Shown: positions 8,113 to 16,397 of the stretch, in pieces
Layout of the letters: every line of letters begins with the position of its first letter
Position numbering within the stretch: the stretch's first letter is position 1
Origin: DASSCW01 sp036556695
GTDB taxonomy: Bacteria; Chloroflexota; Limnocylindria; QHBO01
Assembly (NCBI GenBank): GCA_036556695.1
Contig: DATBIY010000077.1
Span: 17,670 to 81,669, forward strand
Length of the DNA stretch: 64,000 bases
Reading direction: 5' to 3'
Notes under the pieces: generated by a model
Database searches by the model: none
Told to the model about the DNA's origin: nothing
The model's input: only the letters and a program-made list of their open reading frames with translations
Translations under genes and position numbers: made by a program

Positions 8113-9365
8113 TCGCCGGAGTTTAGGGTGAGCGTCGGACCGCTGCGCTCGGCGGCCGGTTCGAGCTCGAGGCCGATGCGCTCGGCCACGGCGCGCACGA
8201 TGCGCTCCGAGCTTCCTGGCTCGTCGCGGTCCCGCTGCCGCTGGCGGATACGCCGCGCTGCGTCGCGCGCCTGGCGGTCGTCGCCGCGGGCGGATGCCGC
8301 CAGCGCTGGCAGCAGCGACTGCCACGTCTCGTGGTACGTCCCGCCGGTGAAGGCCTCGTAGGGCTCGTACAGCCCCAGCCCGCCGCGGTAGGCGGCCAGG
8401 TCTGGCGCGAAGAAATGGATGGGCCGATCGAGCAGCGCGTAATCCGACGCGGCGCTGGAGTAGTCGGTCAGCAGCGCATCGCCGACGCGCAGCAGGGCGT
8501 TGGGGTCGACGTCCCGCTGGTCGAGCAGCCGGATCCTGGGGTGCTCGGGCAGGCGCCCGCGAAACACGGCCTGATCGGCGTAGGGATGCGGCTTGATGGC
8601 CAGCAGCGCCGGCGTGCCGGCGAGGTGGCGGTCGAGGGCGTCGGCGTCGAGGGCCGGCAGCCAGCCGGCGTCGCCCTCGTCGCGCCAAGTGGGCAGCCAC
8701 AGCACCACGTACGCGTCGGCGGGGAGTCCGAGACGCTGCCGCAGGTCCCTGCCACCCACCCGGTCCAGCGCCTCGGCACCAAGGATCACGTCGAAGCGCG
8801 GCGTTCCCAGCGCCACGACTTTGCGCTCCGGCGCAGCGAACGCCGTCTTGAACCGTTCCTTGCCCAGCTCGCCCTGGGCGATCACCAGGTCGACCTGGCC
8901 CAGGCGCCGCGCGACCAGCCAGCGGCGCAGGCGGGCAACCATGCGCCGCCGCCAGGACGATGCCCGCAGTTCCGGATCGTCCATGTCCAGCAGGATCTTC
9001 TTGTTCGGCATGCCGTGCCGCATGTCGACCACGAAGGCGCCGCCCAGGTACGCGGCTTCCACGTCCTGGAAGCCGCTGGACAGGAAGGCGACCCGCGCCC
9101 GCGACTGGACATCGTGAGCCTCGGGGCTGCCGCGTCGGGCGACGCGCAGGCCGGCAGCCCGGGCGGCACCGGCCTCCGCGTCGCTGCGTGCGATCCACCA
9201 GGCCTCGATCTGCGGATGTGCGTGGGCCACGTGCTCCGCCAGGTAGCGCGAGTTGTCAGCGAAGCCCTTGACGCTGCCAAAAACCCAGGTGCGCGGGTCG
9301 CGATGACGGAGGTGCCCGAGGACGTAGCGCGCGGCGACTCGTCCGCGCCGCAGGGCATCAGCCAC
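8109..9365 (-). CDS. CDP-glycerol glycerophosphotransferase family (TagF/TagB-like)
   Basis: A 418-residue protein of the Glyphos_transf family (PF04464). Recognisable pieces are RHGMPNKK (His117 is the likely catalytic base), ALGTPRFD (residues 185-192), LAIKPHPYAD (KPHP at 258-261) and LLTDYSSAASDYALLDRP (TDYSS at 300-304), in the family order. These enzymes move glycerol- or ribitol-phosphate from a CDP-activated donor to a glycan or to a growing teichoic-acid chain. The locus at 19562-20945 encodes a TagD-like cytidylyltransferase and a GpsA-like dehydrogenase, which could supply CDP-glycerol. It lacks an extra N-terminal glycosyltransferase domain. The GTG start overlaps the upstream sulfotransferase stop by 8 bases. 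A different CDP-polyol is possible. Confidence 0.8.
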   Translation of the reverse strand: MADALRRGRVAARYVLGHLRHRDPRTWVFGSVKGFADNSRYLAEHVAHAHPQIEAWWIARSDAEAGAARAAGLRVARRGSPEAHDVQSRARVAFLSSGFQDVEAAYLGGAFVVDMRHGMPNKKILLDMDDPELRASSWRRRMVARLRRWLVARRLGQVDLVIAQGELGKERFKTAFAAPERKVVALGTPRFDVILGAEALDRVGGRDLRQRLGLPADAYVVLWLPTWRDEGDAGWLPALDADALDRHLAGTPALLAIKPHPYADQAVFRGRLPEHPRIRLLDQRDVDPNALLRVGDALLTDYSSAASDYALLDRPIHFFAPDLAAYRGGLGLYEPYEAFTGGTYHETWQSLLPALAASARGDDRQARDAARRIRQRQRDRDEPGSSERIVRAVAERIGLELEPAAERSGPTLTLNSGE

Positions 9366-10287
9366 CGGCGGCCACGCCTTCGGCCGCGGGCCTGTGTGGC
9401 ACGCGCTGCTCTCGCCAGGCGGGCAGCGGGTGGAGCAACTCCTCCACGTAGCGGATGTCCGGCTCGAACAGCTCGGTCATGCGGCGCCAGACGTCCGGGG
9501 CCAGCTCCGGGTAGGCCGTGCGCCGCAGGTTCAGCAGATCCAGCCGTCCACGAACGTCGCGCGCCCTGTGGCGCAGGCCGGCTGGCAGGAAGGTCCAGCG
9601 CATGCGCTTCGTCCGGCGCAGCAGCCCGTGCACCAGCGACGAGGCCGGCTTGCCATGCGGGTTGTACTCGCGGTGGTACTCGGCGTGGAAGCTGTCATCC
9701 ACGCCAATGAAGCGGCAGACCTCGCGATAGGTGCGCGCCGGATCCGCCCGGAAGTCGTCGAAGGTGGCGACGTACACCCGCTCCGGCCCGAAGGCCTCGC
9801 GGTAGCGCTGCAGGTGCTCGGCATAGCGGCTGACATAGTCCAGGTAGCGCAGCTGCGGGTCGTCGTCCAGGATCGCCTCGAACGGCGGCAGGCGGTGGCC
9901 GTTCTTGCGGTAGTGCCAGTAGTGCGAGTACGCGCGATCCACCGGCTGGCGCAGCACGAAGATGATGCGCAGCCCCGGAACGTGGCGCTCCATCAGCTCC
10001 GGCGCATCGCGGGCGCAGAGGTAGTGCGTGCTGGCCTCGCCGCGCGCCGCACGGCCCTCGCCGCCCTCGAACAGGCTTTCGTACCAGTCCATGCCGCGGG
10101 CATAGCTATCCGGGCGCGGCCGGCCCACGATCCGCACCCCGGGCGCGGGCTCGCTCACCTCGCGGGTGAAGAAGTGCGGCTCCTTGAAGGCGGTCATGAA
10201 CACGTCCGGGTGCTCGCGCAGCATGCCCCACAGGGCGGTGGTCCCCGATTTCGGCGCGCCACCGATGACGAAGGTCGGAAGGGTCAC
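9358..10287 (-). CDS. PAPS-dependent sulfotransferase 3
   Basis: A 309-residue sulfotransferase from a somewhat different branch than the other three. The phosphosulfate loop is VIGGAPKSGTTALWGMLREH and the 3'-phosphate segment is IIFVLRQPVDRAYSHYWHYR, closer to heparan-type deacetylase/sulfotransferase relatives (PF00685). There is no C-terminal DLSAW motif. The GTG start lies six bases after a TAAGAT hexamer (10294-10299), so a promoter for the six-gene run ending at 3535 probably sits here. The gene follows the flippase by 32 bases, and read-through from there is also possible. It probably sulfates a different position or sugar than its paralogues. Confidence 0.85.
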   Translation of the reverse strand: MTLPTFVIGGAPKSGTTALWGMLREHPDVFMTAFKEPHFFTREVSEPAPGVRIVGRPRPDSYARGMDWYESLFEGGEGRAARGEASTHYLCARDAPELMERHVPGLRIIFVLRQPVDRAYSHYWHYRKNGHRLPPFEAILDDDPQLRYLDYVSRYAEHLQRYREAFGPERVYVATFDDFRADPARTYREVCRFIGVDDSFHAEYHREYNPHGKPASSLVHGLLRRTKRMRWTFLPAGLRHRARDVRGRLDLLNLRRTAYPELAPDVWRRMTELFEPDIRYVEELLHPLPAWREQRVPHRPAAEGVAAGG

Positions 10288-10293
10288 CCGGCC

Positions 10294-10299
10294 ATCTTA
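10294..10299 (-). promoter_or_regulatory. -10-like hexamer for sulfotransferase operon
   Basis: On the minus strand TAAGAT ends six bases before the GTG start at 10287, the spacing of a leaderless transcript. No convincing -35 box is seen. Confidence 0.4.
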
Positions 10300-10319
10300 G
10301 GGCGAGCGCTGAGATGGCC

Positions 10320-11903
10320 TCAGATGTCCTCGTCCAGGCCGGCCGACAGGCCCGGGTCCGGCTCCGGGCCGGCGTCTGGCGCCCCACCGCGCTTGCGACG
10401 GCCGCCACGCCGAAAGACCTCGGAGAGCAGGGCCAGCACGTCGTGGACCAGGCGCCGTTCGACCAGCCAGATGACTAGCACATAGGTAGCCCCGCCGGCG
10501 ATCACCTCCGCCGCCAGCAGCAGGCTCAGCGAGCCGTGACCGGCGAGCAGGAGCTTGACCAGCAGGACGACCGCGGCCATCGCAGCGGTGGCGATGGCCA
10601 CGCCCTGCAGCCGGCCCAGGTACTCACCGATCGGGATCTGGCCGTATCGGCTCATCCAGGACAGGTTGAGCGGCAGGAGCAGGTAGCCGCGCAGCACGAA
10701 GGCAGCCGCCACGGCCAGGATGCCGAACCACACCGCGATCAGGAAGCCGGCCACGTTGGTCACGGTGGTGATGAAGCGGAAGCGCAGCACCACACCCGGC
10801 TGGCCGATGGCGTTCAGGTAGGCGCCGCTGAAGGCCTGCAGCGTCAGCACCGGGCCGATCAGGAACAGCACCGCCGCCACCGGGCCGCTATCGGTCCAGG
10901 TCCGCCCGAAGACGAGGATGGTCATCTCGGGAGCAACCAACGCCAGACCGATGTAGCCCGGCAGGATGAACGCGCCGGCCACGCGCGTGACCTGGAAGTA
11001 GCTGCGCCGCATGCGCGGAACGTCGCCCTGCAGGCGCGAGAAGGCCGGGAAAGCCACGCGCCGCGCCACGTTGATGAGCAGGTTCTGGGTGACTGTCAGC
11101 ACCCGGTAGCCGACGGAGTACAGCCCCAGCGGCGTGAAGCCCAGCACGACCCCGATGAGCAGGTTGTCGACGTTGCGCGACAGGAAGTTGAGGACGTCGG
11201 AGCCGACCACCTTGAGACCGAACGCGGATAGCTCGCGAAAATCGGCGAACGAGGCCTGGATGCTCGGGCGCCAGGGACTGGCTCGCCACAGGACCAGCAG
11301 CGAGACCACCGCGGTGACCAGCTGCTGCGCCACCAGCGCCCAGGCGCCGGCCCCGTACAGGGCCAGCCCCACGCCGGCGATGCCGCCCGCCGCGGTGGAG
11401 ATGAGGGCACGCATCGCCAGCTCGCGGAACCGGAACTCGCGCCGCAGGATGGCGATCTGGATGCTGCTGCCGGCTGCCGGCAGGAAGCTGAAGCTCAGTG
11501 CCTGCAGGACGGCGGTCAGCGCCGCCTGCTGCTTCGGCTCGGCAACCACCAGTGCGACCGGGGCCGCGAGCAGGATGCCGGCGAGGGTGAGCACCACGCC
11601 CGTGGCCACGGCCGCCCAGAAGGCGGTGTTCAGCTGGCTGGGGGAGATCGTCTGCTTCTGGATGAGCGCGTCGCCCAGCCCCTGGTCGACGATGAGCTGA
11701 AAGAGGAGGATGAAGGTCGCGGCCAGCGCCACCAGCCCGAAGTCATCCGGCGTCAGCAGCCGCGCCAGCAGCACGAAGACGAGCAGGTTGAGCAGCTGGC
11801 GTCCCCAGGTGTCGACGATGGTCCAGGTCAGGCCTCGGGCGACATGCCCGCGCAGGCCCCTCGTCTCCTCGCCGTGCACCGACGGCAGCCACGGGTCGCC
11901 CAA
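10320..11903 (-). CDS. Oligosaccharide flippase (Wzx-like) 1
   Basis: A 527-residue membrane protein with about 12-14 hydrophobic helices. It opens with GLTWTIVDTWGRQLLNLLVF and LLTPDDFGLVALA, the signature of the polysaccharide biosynthesis/WzxC-type flippases of the MOP superfamily. The tail (from about residue 495) is soluble, rich in Arg, Pro and Asp, and cytoplasmic. The TTG start at 11903 is chosen because GAGGAG lies five bases upstream (11909-11914). A TACACT hexamer at 11935-11940 could be its -10. It lies 32 bases before the sulfotransferase/polymerase run and divergent from sulfotransferase 4, so it probably moves that operon's lipid-linked repeat unit across the membrane. Confidence 0.85.
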   Translation of the reverse strand: MGDPWLPSVHGEETRGLRGHVARGLTWTIVDTWGRQLLNLLVFVLLARLLTPDDFGLVALAATFILLFQLIVDQGLGDALIQKQTISPSQLNTAFWAAVATGVVLTLAGILLAAPVALVVAEPKQQAALTAVLQALSFSFLPAAGSSIQIAILRREFRFRELAMRALISTAAGGIAGVGLALYGAGAWALVAQQLVTAVVSLLVLWRASPWRPSIQASFADFRELSAFGLKVVGSDVLNFLSRNVDNLLIGVVLGFTPLGLYSVGYRVLTVTQNLLINVARRVAFPAFSRLQGDVPRMRRSYFQVTRVAGAFILPGYIGLALVAPEMTILVFGRTWTDSGPVAAVLFLIGPVLTLQAFSGAYLNAIGQPGVVLRFRFITTVTNVAGFLIAVWFGILAVAAAFVLRGYLLLPLNLSWMSRYGQIPIGEYLGRLQGVAIATAAMAAVVLLVKLLLAGHGSLSLLLAAEVIAGGATYVLVIWLVERRLVHDVLALLSEVFRRGGRRKRGGAPDAGPEPDPGLSAGLDEDI

Positions 11904-11908
11904 GCGCT

Positions 11909-11914
11909 CTCCTC
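11909..11914 (-). promoter_or_regulatory. Shine-Dalgarno deciding TTG start of flippase 1
   Basis: GAGGAG on the minus strand lies five bases before the TTG at 11903. It supports that start over a GTG further into the reading frame. Confidence 0.55.
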
Positions 11915-11958
11915 GTCGGATGAAGTCGGGTTGGAGTGTAGCCGCGAGGGAGCGACGC

Positions 11959-11964
11959 TAGGCT
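11959..11964 (+). promoter_or_regulatory. -10-like hexamer for sulfotransferase 4
   Basis: TAGGCT ends nine bases before the ATG at 11974, consistent with a leaderless or nearly leaderless mRNA. The 70-base divergent spacer also holds TACACT on the other strand (11935-11940) for the flippase gene. Confidence 0.4.
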
Positions 11965-11973
11965 TGCCGCTGC

Positions 11974-12909
11974 ATGACCAGCGACCGCTTTCCGGACTTC
12001 TTCATCGTCGGCGCCTTCAAGAGCGGCACCACCGCGCTGTACGAGTACCTGCGCCCGCACCCGCAGGTGTTCATGCCGTTCCACAAGGAGCCGCTCTATT
12101 TCGGCGACGACCTGACTCGGCGTTACGGGCGCATGACGCGGGAGCAGTACCTCGACCTCTTCCGGGCTGCGCGGCCCGACCAGCGGGTGGGCGAGGCATC
12201 GGCCTGGTACCTGTACTCGCGCTCGGCGGCGCGGGAGATCGCCGCCGCCTCGCCGGGCGCACAGATCGTGGTGATGCTGCGCAACCCGGTGGACGTCATG
12301 TACGCCGAGCACAGCCAGCTGATCTTCAACGTGGAGGAGGACATCCACGCCTTCGCCGAGGCGCTGGAGGCGGAGCCGGCGCGCCGCCGGGGCGAGCGCA
12401 TGCCACCCGGGCCGCTGCGACCGGAGACGCTGTACTACCGCGAGAGCGTGCGCTTCGCCGAGCAGCTGGAGCGCTACTTCGACACCTTCGGCCACGAACG
12501 GGTCCATGTCATCGTCTACGAGGACTTCCGCGATGACACGCCGGGCACGTATCGGGCACTGCTCGAGTTCTTGGGCGTGGATCCCGGCTTCGTGCCCGAC
12601 TTCGCGATCCGCAACCCGAACAAGAGCGTGCGCTCGTCGCTGCTCCAGCGCCTGACCTACCAGCCTCCCGGACCCCTGCTGCGGCTGGTCCCGGTGCTGC
12701 GGCGCTTCCCGCTGGTCCACCGGCTGCGGGACATGGTGCTGCGGCTGAACAGCTCACCGGCCCCGCGCCGGGCGATGGACCCGGACCTGCGCAGGCGCCT
12801 GACCCATGAGCTGCGGCCGGAGGTCGAGCGGCTGGGCACGCTCATCGGCCGCGACCTGTCGGCATGGACCGCGGTCGGGGACCCGGCCGGAGACCCGCCT
12901 GCGGCGTGA
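11974..12909 (+). CDS. PAPS-dependent sulfotransferase 4
   Basis: A 311-residue sulfotransferase closely resembling numbers 1 and 2. It starts FFIVGAFKSGTTALYEYLRP (phosphosulfate loop), carries IVVMLRNPVDVMYAEHSQ (3'-phosphate motif), and ends LIGRDLSAWTAV. It is transcribed away from the flippase and the sulfotransferase run, from a 70-base spacer with promoter-like hexamers in both directions. It leads into the nucleotide-sugar dehydrogenase gene 67 bases downstream, so it may head a second transcript (sulfotransferase, dehydrogenase, O-acyltransferase, GT4). Acceptor unknown. Confidence 0.85.
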   Translation: MTSDRFPDFFIVGAFKSGTTALYEYLRPHPQVFMPFHKEPLYFGDDLTRRYGRMTREQYLDLFRAARPDQRVGEASAWYLYSRSAAREIAAASPGAQIVVMLRNPVDVMYAEHSQLIFNVEEDIHAFAEALEAEPARRRGERMPPGPLRPETLYYRESVRFAEQLERYFDTFGHERVHVIVYEDFRDDTPGTYRALLEFLGVDPGFVPDFAIRNPNKSVRSSLLQRLTYQPPGPLLRLVPVLRRFPLVHRLRDMVLRLNSSPAPRRAMDPDLRRRLTHELRPEVERLGTLIGRDLSAWTAVGDPAGDPPAA

Positions 12910-12976
12910 CCTGTGGCGATTCGTGTACGGTGTGCGGCGCGCTCGAACAGCGCGTGATCAACAGCAGGGAGACGGC

Positions 12977-14290
12977 GTGCAGGTAGCCATCATCGGACTC
13001 GGATATGTCGGGGCGACCACTGCGGCCTGCCTGGCCGACCTGGGCCGCCAGGTGGTCGGCGTCGACACTGACGCCACCAAGGCCCAGGCGATTGCCGCCG
13101 GCCGCTCACCAATCGCCGAGCCGGGGCTGGACGACCTGCTGGCCAAGGGGGTGGCGGCCGGGCGCATCCGGGTCGCGGGCCTTGCCGAGGCGGTGGCCGA
13201 CGCGGACCTGATCATGATCGCGGTGGGCACGCCCTCCGCCCCGTCCGGGGCGCTCGACCTGACGGCCGTGCAGCGCGTGGCCGAGCAGATCGGTGCGGCG
13301 CTGCCGCGCGACGACCGCTTCCGGACGGTGGTCGTGCGCAGCACAGTCCTGCCCGGCACCACCGAGGAGATGGTCCAGCGCGCCCTCGAAGACGGGTCGT
13401 CTATGCGCGCCGGCACCGACTTCGGGCTGGCCATGAACCCCGAGTTCCTGCGCGAGGGGACCAGCATCCGCGACTTCCACGAGGCCTCGCGCACCGTCAT
13501 CGGCGCCAACGACGATCGCTCCGCCAGCCGGGTGCGCGACGCCTACGAAGGCCTCGCCTCGCCGTTCGAGGTGGTGCCAATCCGCACGGCCGAGATGGTG
13601 AAGTACACCGACAACGCATTCCACGCCACGAAGATCGCCTTCGCCAACGAGATCGCCTCCTTCGCGCGGGCCAACGGCGTGGACGGTCGCGACGTCATGC
13701 GGCTGATGATGGCCGACGATCGGCTCAACATCTCGACCGCCTACCTGCGCCCCGGCTACTCCTTCGGCGGCTCGTGCCTGCCCAAGGATCTGCGGGCCAT
13801 CACGGACCGCGCGCGGAAGTCGGATATCGACCTGCCGCTGCTCAACGCCGCGATCACCAGCAACGCGGCGCACTTCGAGCGCGGGGTGCGGCTGGTCGAG
13901 GCGGCAGGCAGCCGCGACGTGGCAATCCTGGGGCTGTCGTTCAAGTCGTCGACCGACGACCTGCGCGAGTCGCCGGCGGTGGCGCTGGCCGAGCGCCTCA
14001 TCGGCAAGGGTTGCCGCGTCACCATCTACGACCCGGACGTCGACCCGGCGCTGCTGCGCGGCGCGAACCGCGCCTTCATGGAGCAGCACCTGCCGCACCT
14101 GGTGCAGCTGCTGTGCTCGTCGCTGGCTGAGGCCGTGACACCGGCGGGCACGGTGGTCGTCACTAAGCACTGGCCGGCGCTGGAGGAACTGGCAGGCCTG
14201 CTGCGTGACGAGCAGCGCATCGTGGACCTCGTCGGCGTGCCGGCGCTGCAGTCGCTCGGCGCGCATCGCTACGCCGGCATCGGCTGGTGA
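12977..14290 (+). CDS. ugd: UDP-glucose/GDP-mannose 6-dehydrogenase
   Basis: A 437-residue NAD-dependent nucleotide-sugar dehydrogenase that oxidises the C6 hydroxyl of a UDP- or GDP-hexose to an uronic acid. The N terminus is the NAD-binding IIGLGYVG (glycines 7, 9 and 12). The central domain has MNPEFLREG and AEMVKYTDNAFHATKIAFAN. The catalytic cysteine is Cys267 in FGGSCLPKDLRA. The C-terminal UDP-binding domain has LGLSFKSSTDDLRESPA. The GTG start at 12977 has GGGAG five bases upstream. An upstream in-frame start at 12806 would run through the sulfotransferase gene. The product would add a negatively charged uronic acid to the polymer. UDP-glucose and GDP-mannose versions are hard to separate by eye. 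Confidence 0.88.
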   Translation: MQVAIIGLGYVGATTAACLADLGRQVVGVDTDATKAQAIAAGRSPIAEPGLDDLLAKGVAAGRIRVAGLAEAVADADLIMIAVGTPSAPSGALDLTAVQRVAEQIGAALPRDDRFRTVVVRSTVLPGTTEEMVQRALEDGSSMRAGTDFGLAMNPEFLREGTSIRDFHEASRTVIGANDDRSASRVRDAYEGLASPFEVVPIRTAEMVKYTDNAFHATKIAFANEIASFARANGVDGRDVMRLMMADDRLNISTAYLRPGYSFGGSCLPKDLRAITDRARKSDIDLPLLNAAITSNAAHFERGVRLVEAAGSRDVAILGLSFKSSTDDLRESPAVALAERLIGKGCRVTIYDPDVDPALLRGANRAFMEQHLPHLVQLLCSSLAEAVTPAGTVVVTKHWPALEELAGLLRDEQRIVDLVGVPALQSLGAHRYAGIGW

Positions 14291-14306
14291 GGGTCGCGCC
14301 GGCACG

Positions 14307-16397
14307 TTGAGCGCTCCCCATTCTGCTCCTCCGGTCGAGGAGTCGGCCTGGGACACGGCGGTCTCGACGGTCGGTCGCGACCACTTTCGCCCTGACATCG
14401 AGGGGCTGCGCGCGGTCGCCATCCTGGCAGTGCTGGCGTACCACGCCCGCATCCCGATCCTTGGTGGCGGCTTCGTGGGGGTCGATGTCTTCTTCGTCAT
14501 CTCCGGCTTCCTGATCACCGGACTGCTGCTGCGCGAGCTGCGCAGCAGTGGCACCATCGACCTGGGCCAGTTCTACGGGCGACGCGCCCGGCGGCTGCTG
14601 CCCGCCGCGCTGGTGGTCATCGCCGTCACCTTGCTGGTGTCGCGCTTCCTGCTCACCCCGGTGCAGTTCTCCGAGGTGGCGGCCGACGGGGCGGCGGCCT
14701 CGCTCTACGTCTCGAACTACCGCTACGCGATCATCGCCACCGACTACTTCGCGGTCGACGTTGCGCCGTCGCCGCTGCTGCACTACTGGTCGCTTGGCGT
14801 CGAGGAGCAGTTCTACCTGTTCTGGCCGGTGCTCATCCTGCTCATCGGGCGGGCCTGGTCGCCGCGTCGCCTGTGGCCGGTGATCGCCGTGATCTCGATC
14901 GCCTCGCTGGCCCTGTCGGTCGCCATCACCGGCTTCCAGGCGCCATGGGCCTTCTACTCGCTGCCGACGCGAGCCTGGCAGCTGGGCCTGGGTGCGCTGA
15001 TCGCGCTCGGGGTGCTGGCCGTGCCTGCCCGCTGGCCGACCGTCGCGGCCACGGGCATCGGCGCGCTGGGCGGGCTGCTCATCGGCGCCGCGGTGGTGCT
15101 GATCGACGACTCGACGCCCTATCCGGGCGTCGCGGCCGTGCTGCCGGCCGCCGGCGCGGCCCTGCTGATCATGGCCGGCGAGCGCCCCGCGACGCTCGGC
15201 GCGCGGCTGCTGGCCACCAGCGTTCCGCGCTGGTTCGGCCGCATCTCGTACTCGCTCTATCTTTGGCACTGGCCGATCCTGATCCTCGGCCCGCTGCTCA
15301 TCGGTCGAGACGGGATCCGCACGCGAATCGCCCTGGCGATCCTGTCGGTCGGCGTGGCGGCGCTGAGCACCCACTTCATCGAGTCTCCCTTCCGGTCGCA
15401 GCTCGCAGCGCGCTTCGGCAACCTGCGGACGCTGGGCGTGTCGGGCGCGCTGTCGCTGTCGATCGCCGTCGTGGCACTGGCGGTATCGGGCCTGTTCGGC
15501 CCGTCCACCATCGGCCGGCCGCTGCCGACCATGCCCCCGTCCGGGCCGAACCGTCCGCCACTGCCGCAACCCGTGCTGACGGGGCCGGTGCCGGCGGACC
15601 TTCAGCCGTCGCTGCTCGAGGCGCACGACGACCGCGGGCCGCTGGGGCCGGACGACTGTCAGACCACCATCACCGAATCAGCGCTCCGCGACTGCGTGTA
15701 CGGCAACGAGGCGTCCGACACCACGGTCGTCGTCTTCGGCGATTCGCACGGCGCCATGTGGATGCCGGCGGTCCAGGCCATCGGCGAGGAGCGGGACTGG
15801 CGCATCGTCCCGCTTGTCAAGTTCGGCTGCCCGCCGGTGATGGTCACGGTCTGGCATCGCAGCCTGGAGCGGGCGCTGCCCGAATGCGACGCATGGCGCC
15901 AGCTGGCGCTGGACCGCATCGCCGAGCTCAAGCCGGAGATCGTCTTCGTCGTCACCTCGCGAAACCATGCGCTGGCCGATGAGAGCGGCAACCTGCTGAC
16001 GGGAGGCAAGGCGGCCCGCTGGCGGGCCGGGATGGTGGACATTCTGCGTGCGGTGCGGGAGCGCAGCGAGCGCACGATCCTCATCGGCGACAATCCGCAC
16101 CTGCTGCACGGCCAGCTGCCCTGCCTGGAGACCACCAGCCGCATCGAGGATTGCCTTGCCACCCGGGACGAGCTGTTCAACGAGCGGAATGCCGCGGTCG
16201 AGCGGGCGGCCGCGCAGGAGGCGGGGGCCGAGCTGGTGCCTACCGTGGACTGGATCTGTCCCGACGGCACGCCGGAAGGCACCTGCGCCCTGGTGATGGA
16301 CCACTACCTGGTCTTCCGCGACCGCGGACACCTCACCGCCACGATCACGACCGTGCTCGCCCCGCAGCTGCGCTGGGCGATCGATCACCCGCAATGA
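14307..16397 (+). CDS. Acyltransferase-3/SGNH O-acetyltransferase (OafA/OatA-like) 1
   Basis: A 696-residue two-part enzyme. Residues about 30-390 form the ten-helix acyltransferase-3 membrane domain: FRPDIEGLRAVAILAVLAYH (with the conserved R and H), GGFVGVDVFFVISGFLIT, RRARRLLPAAL, LLHYWSLGVEEQFYLFWP and GRISYSLYLWHWPI. The C-terminal part is an extracytoplasmic SGNH esterase-like domain with GDSH (residues 478-481) and the catalytic pair DRGH (D672/H675). Such proteins carry acetyl groups across the membrane and attach them to cell-surface glycans. The best available start is TTG at 14307, 16 bases after the dehydrogenase stop. No ATG or GTG fits before the conserved region. The stop overlaps the next start (ATGA). 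Confidence 0.87.
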   Translation: MSAPHSAPPVEESAWDTAVSTVGRDHFRPDIEGLRAVAILAVLAYHARIPILGGGFVGVDVFFVISGFLITGLLLRELRSSGTIDLGQFYGRRARRLLPAALVVIAVTLLVSRFLLTPVQFSEVAADGAAASLYVSNYRYAIIATDYFAVDVAPSPLLHYWSLGVEEQFYLFWPVLILLIGRAWSPRRLWPVIAVISIASLALSVAITGFQAPWAFYSLPTRAWQLGLGALIALGVLAVPARWPTVAATGIGALGGLLIGAAVVLIDDSTPYPGVAAVLPAAGAALLIMAGERPATLGARLLATSVPRWFGRISYSLYLWHWPILILGPLLIGRDGIRTRIALAILSVGVAALSTHFIESPFRSQLAARFGNLRTLGVSGALSLSIAVVALAVSGLFGPSTIGRPLPTMPPSGPNRPPLPQPVLTGPVPADLQPSLLEAHDDRGPLGPDDCQTTITESALRDCVYGNEASDTTVVVFGDSHGAMWMPAVQAIGEERDWRIVPLVKFGCPPVMVTVWHRSLERALPECDAWRQLALDRIAELKPEIVFVVTSRNHALADESGNLLTGGKAARWRAGMVDILRAVRERSERTILIGDNPHLLHGQLPCLETTSRIEDCLATRDELFNERNAAVERAAAQEAGAELVPTVDWICPDGTPEGTCALVMDHYLVFRDRGHLTATITTVLAPQLRWAIDHPQ

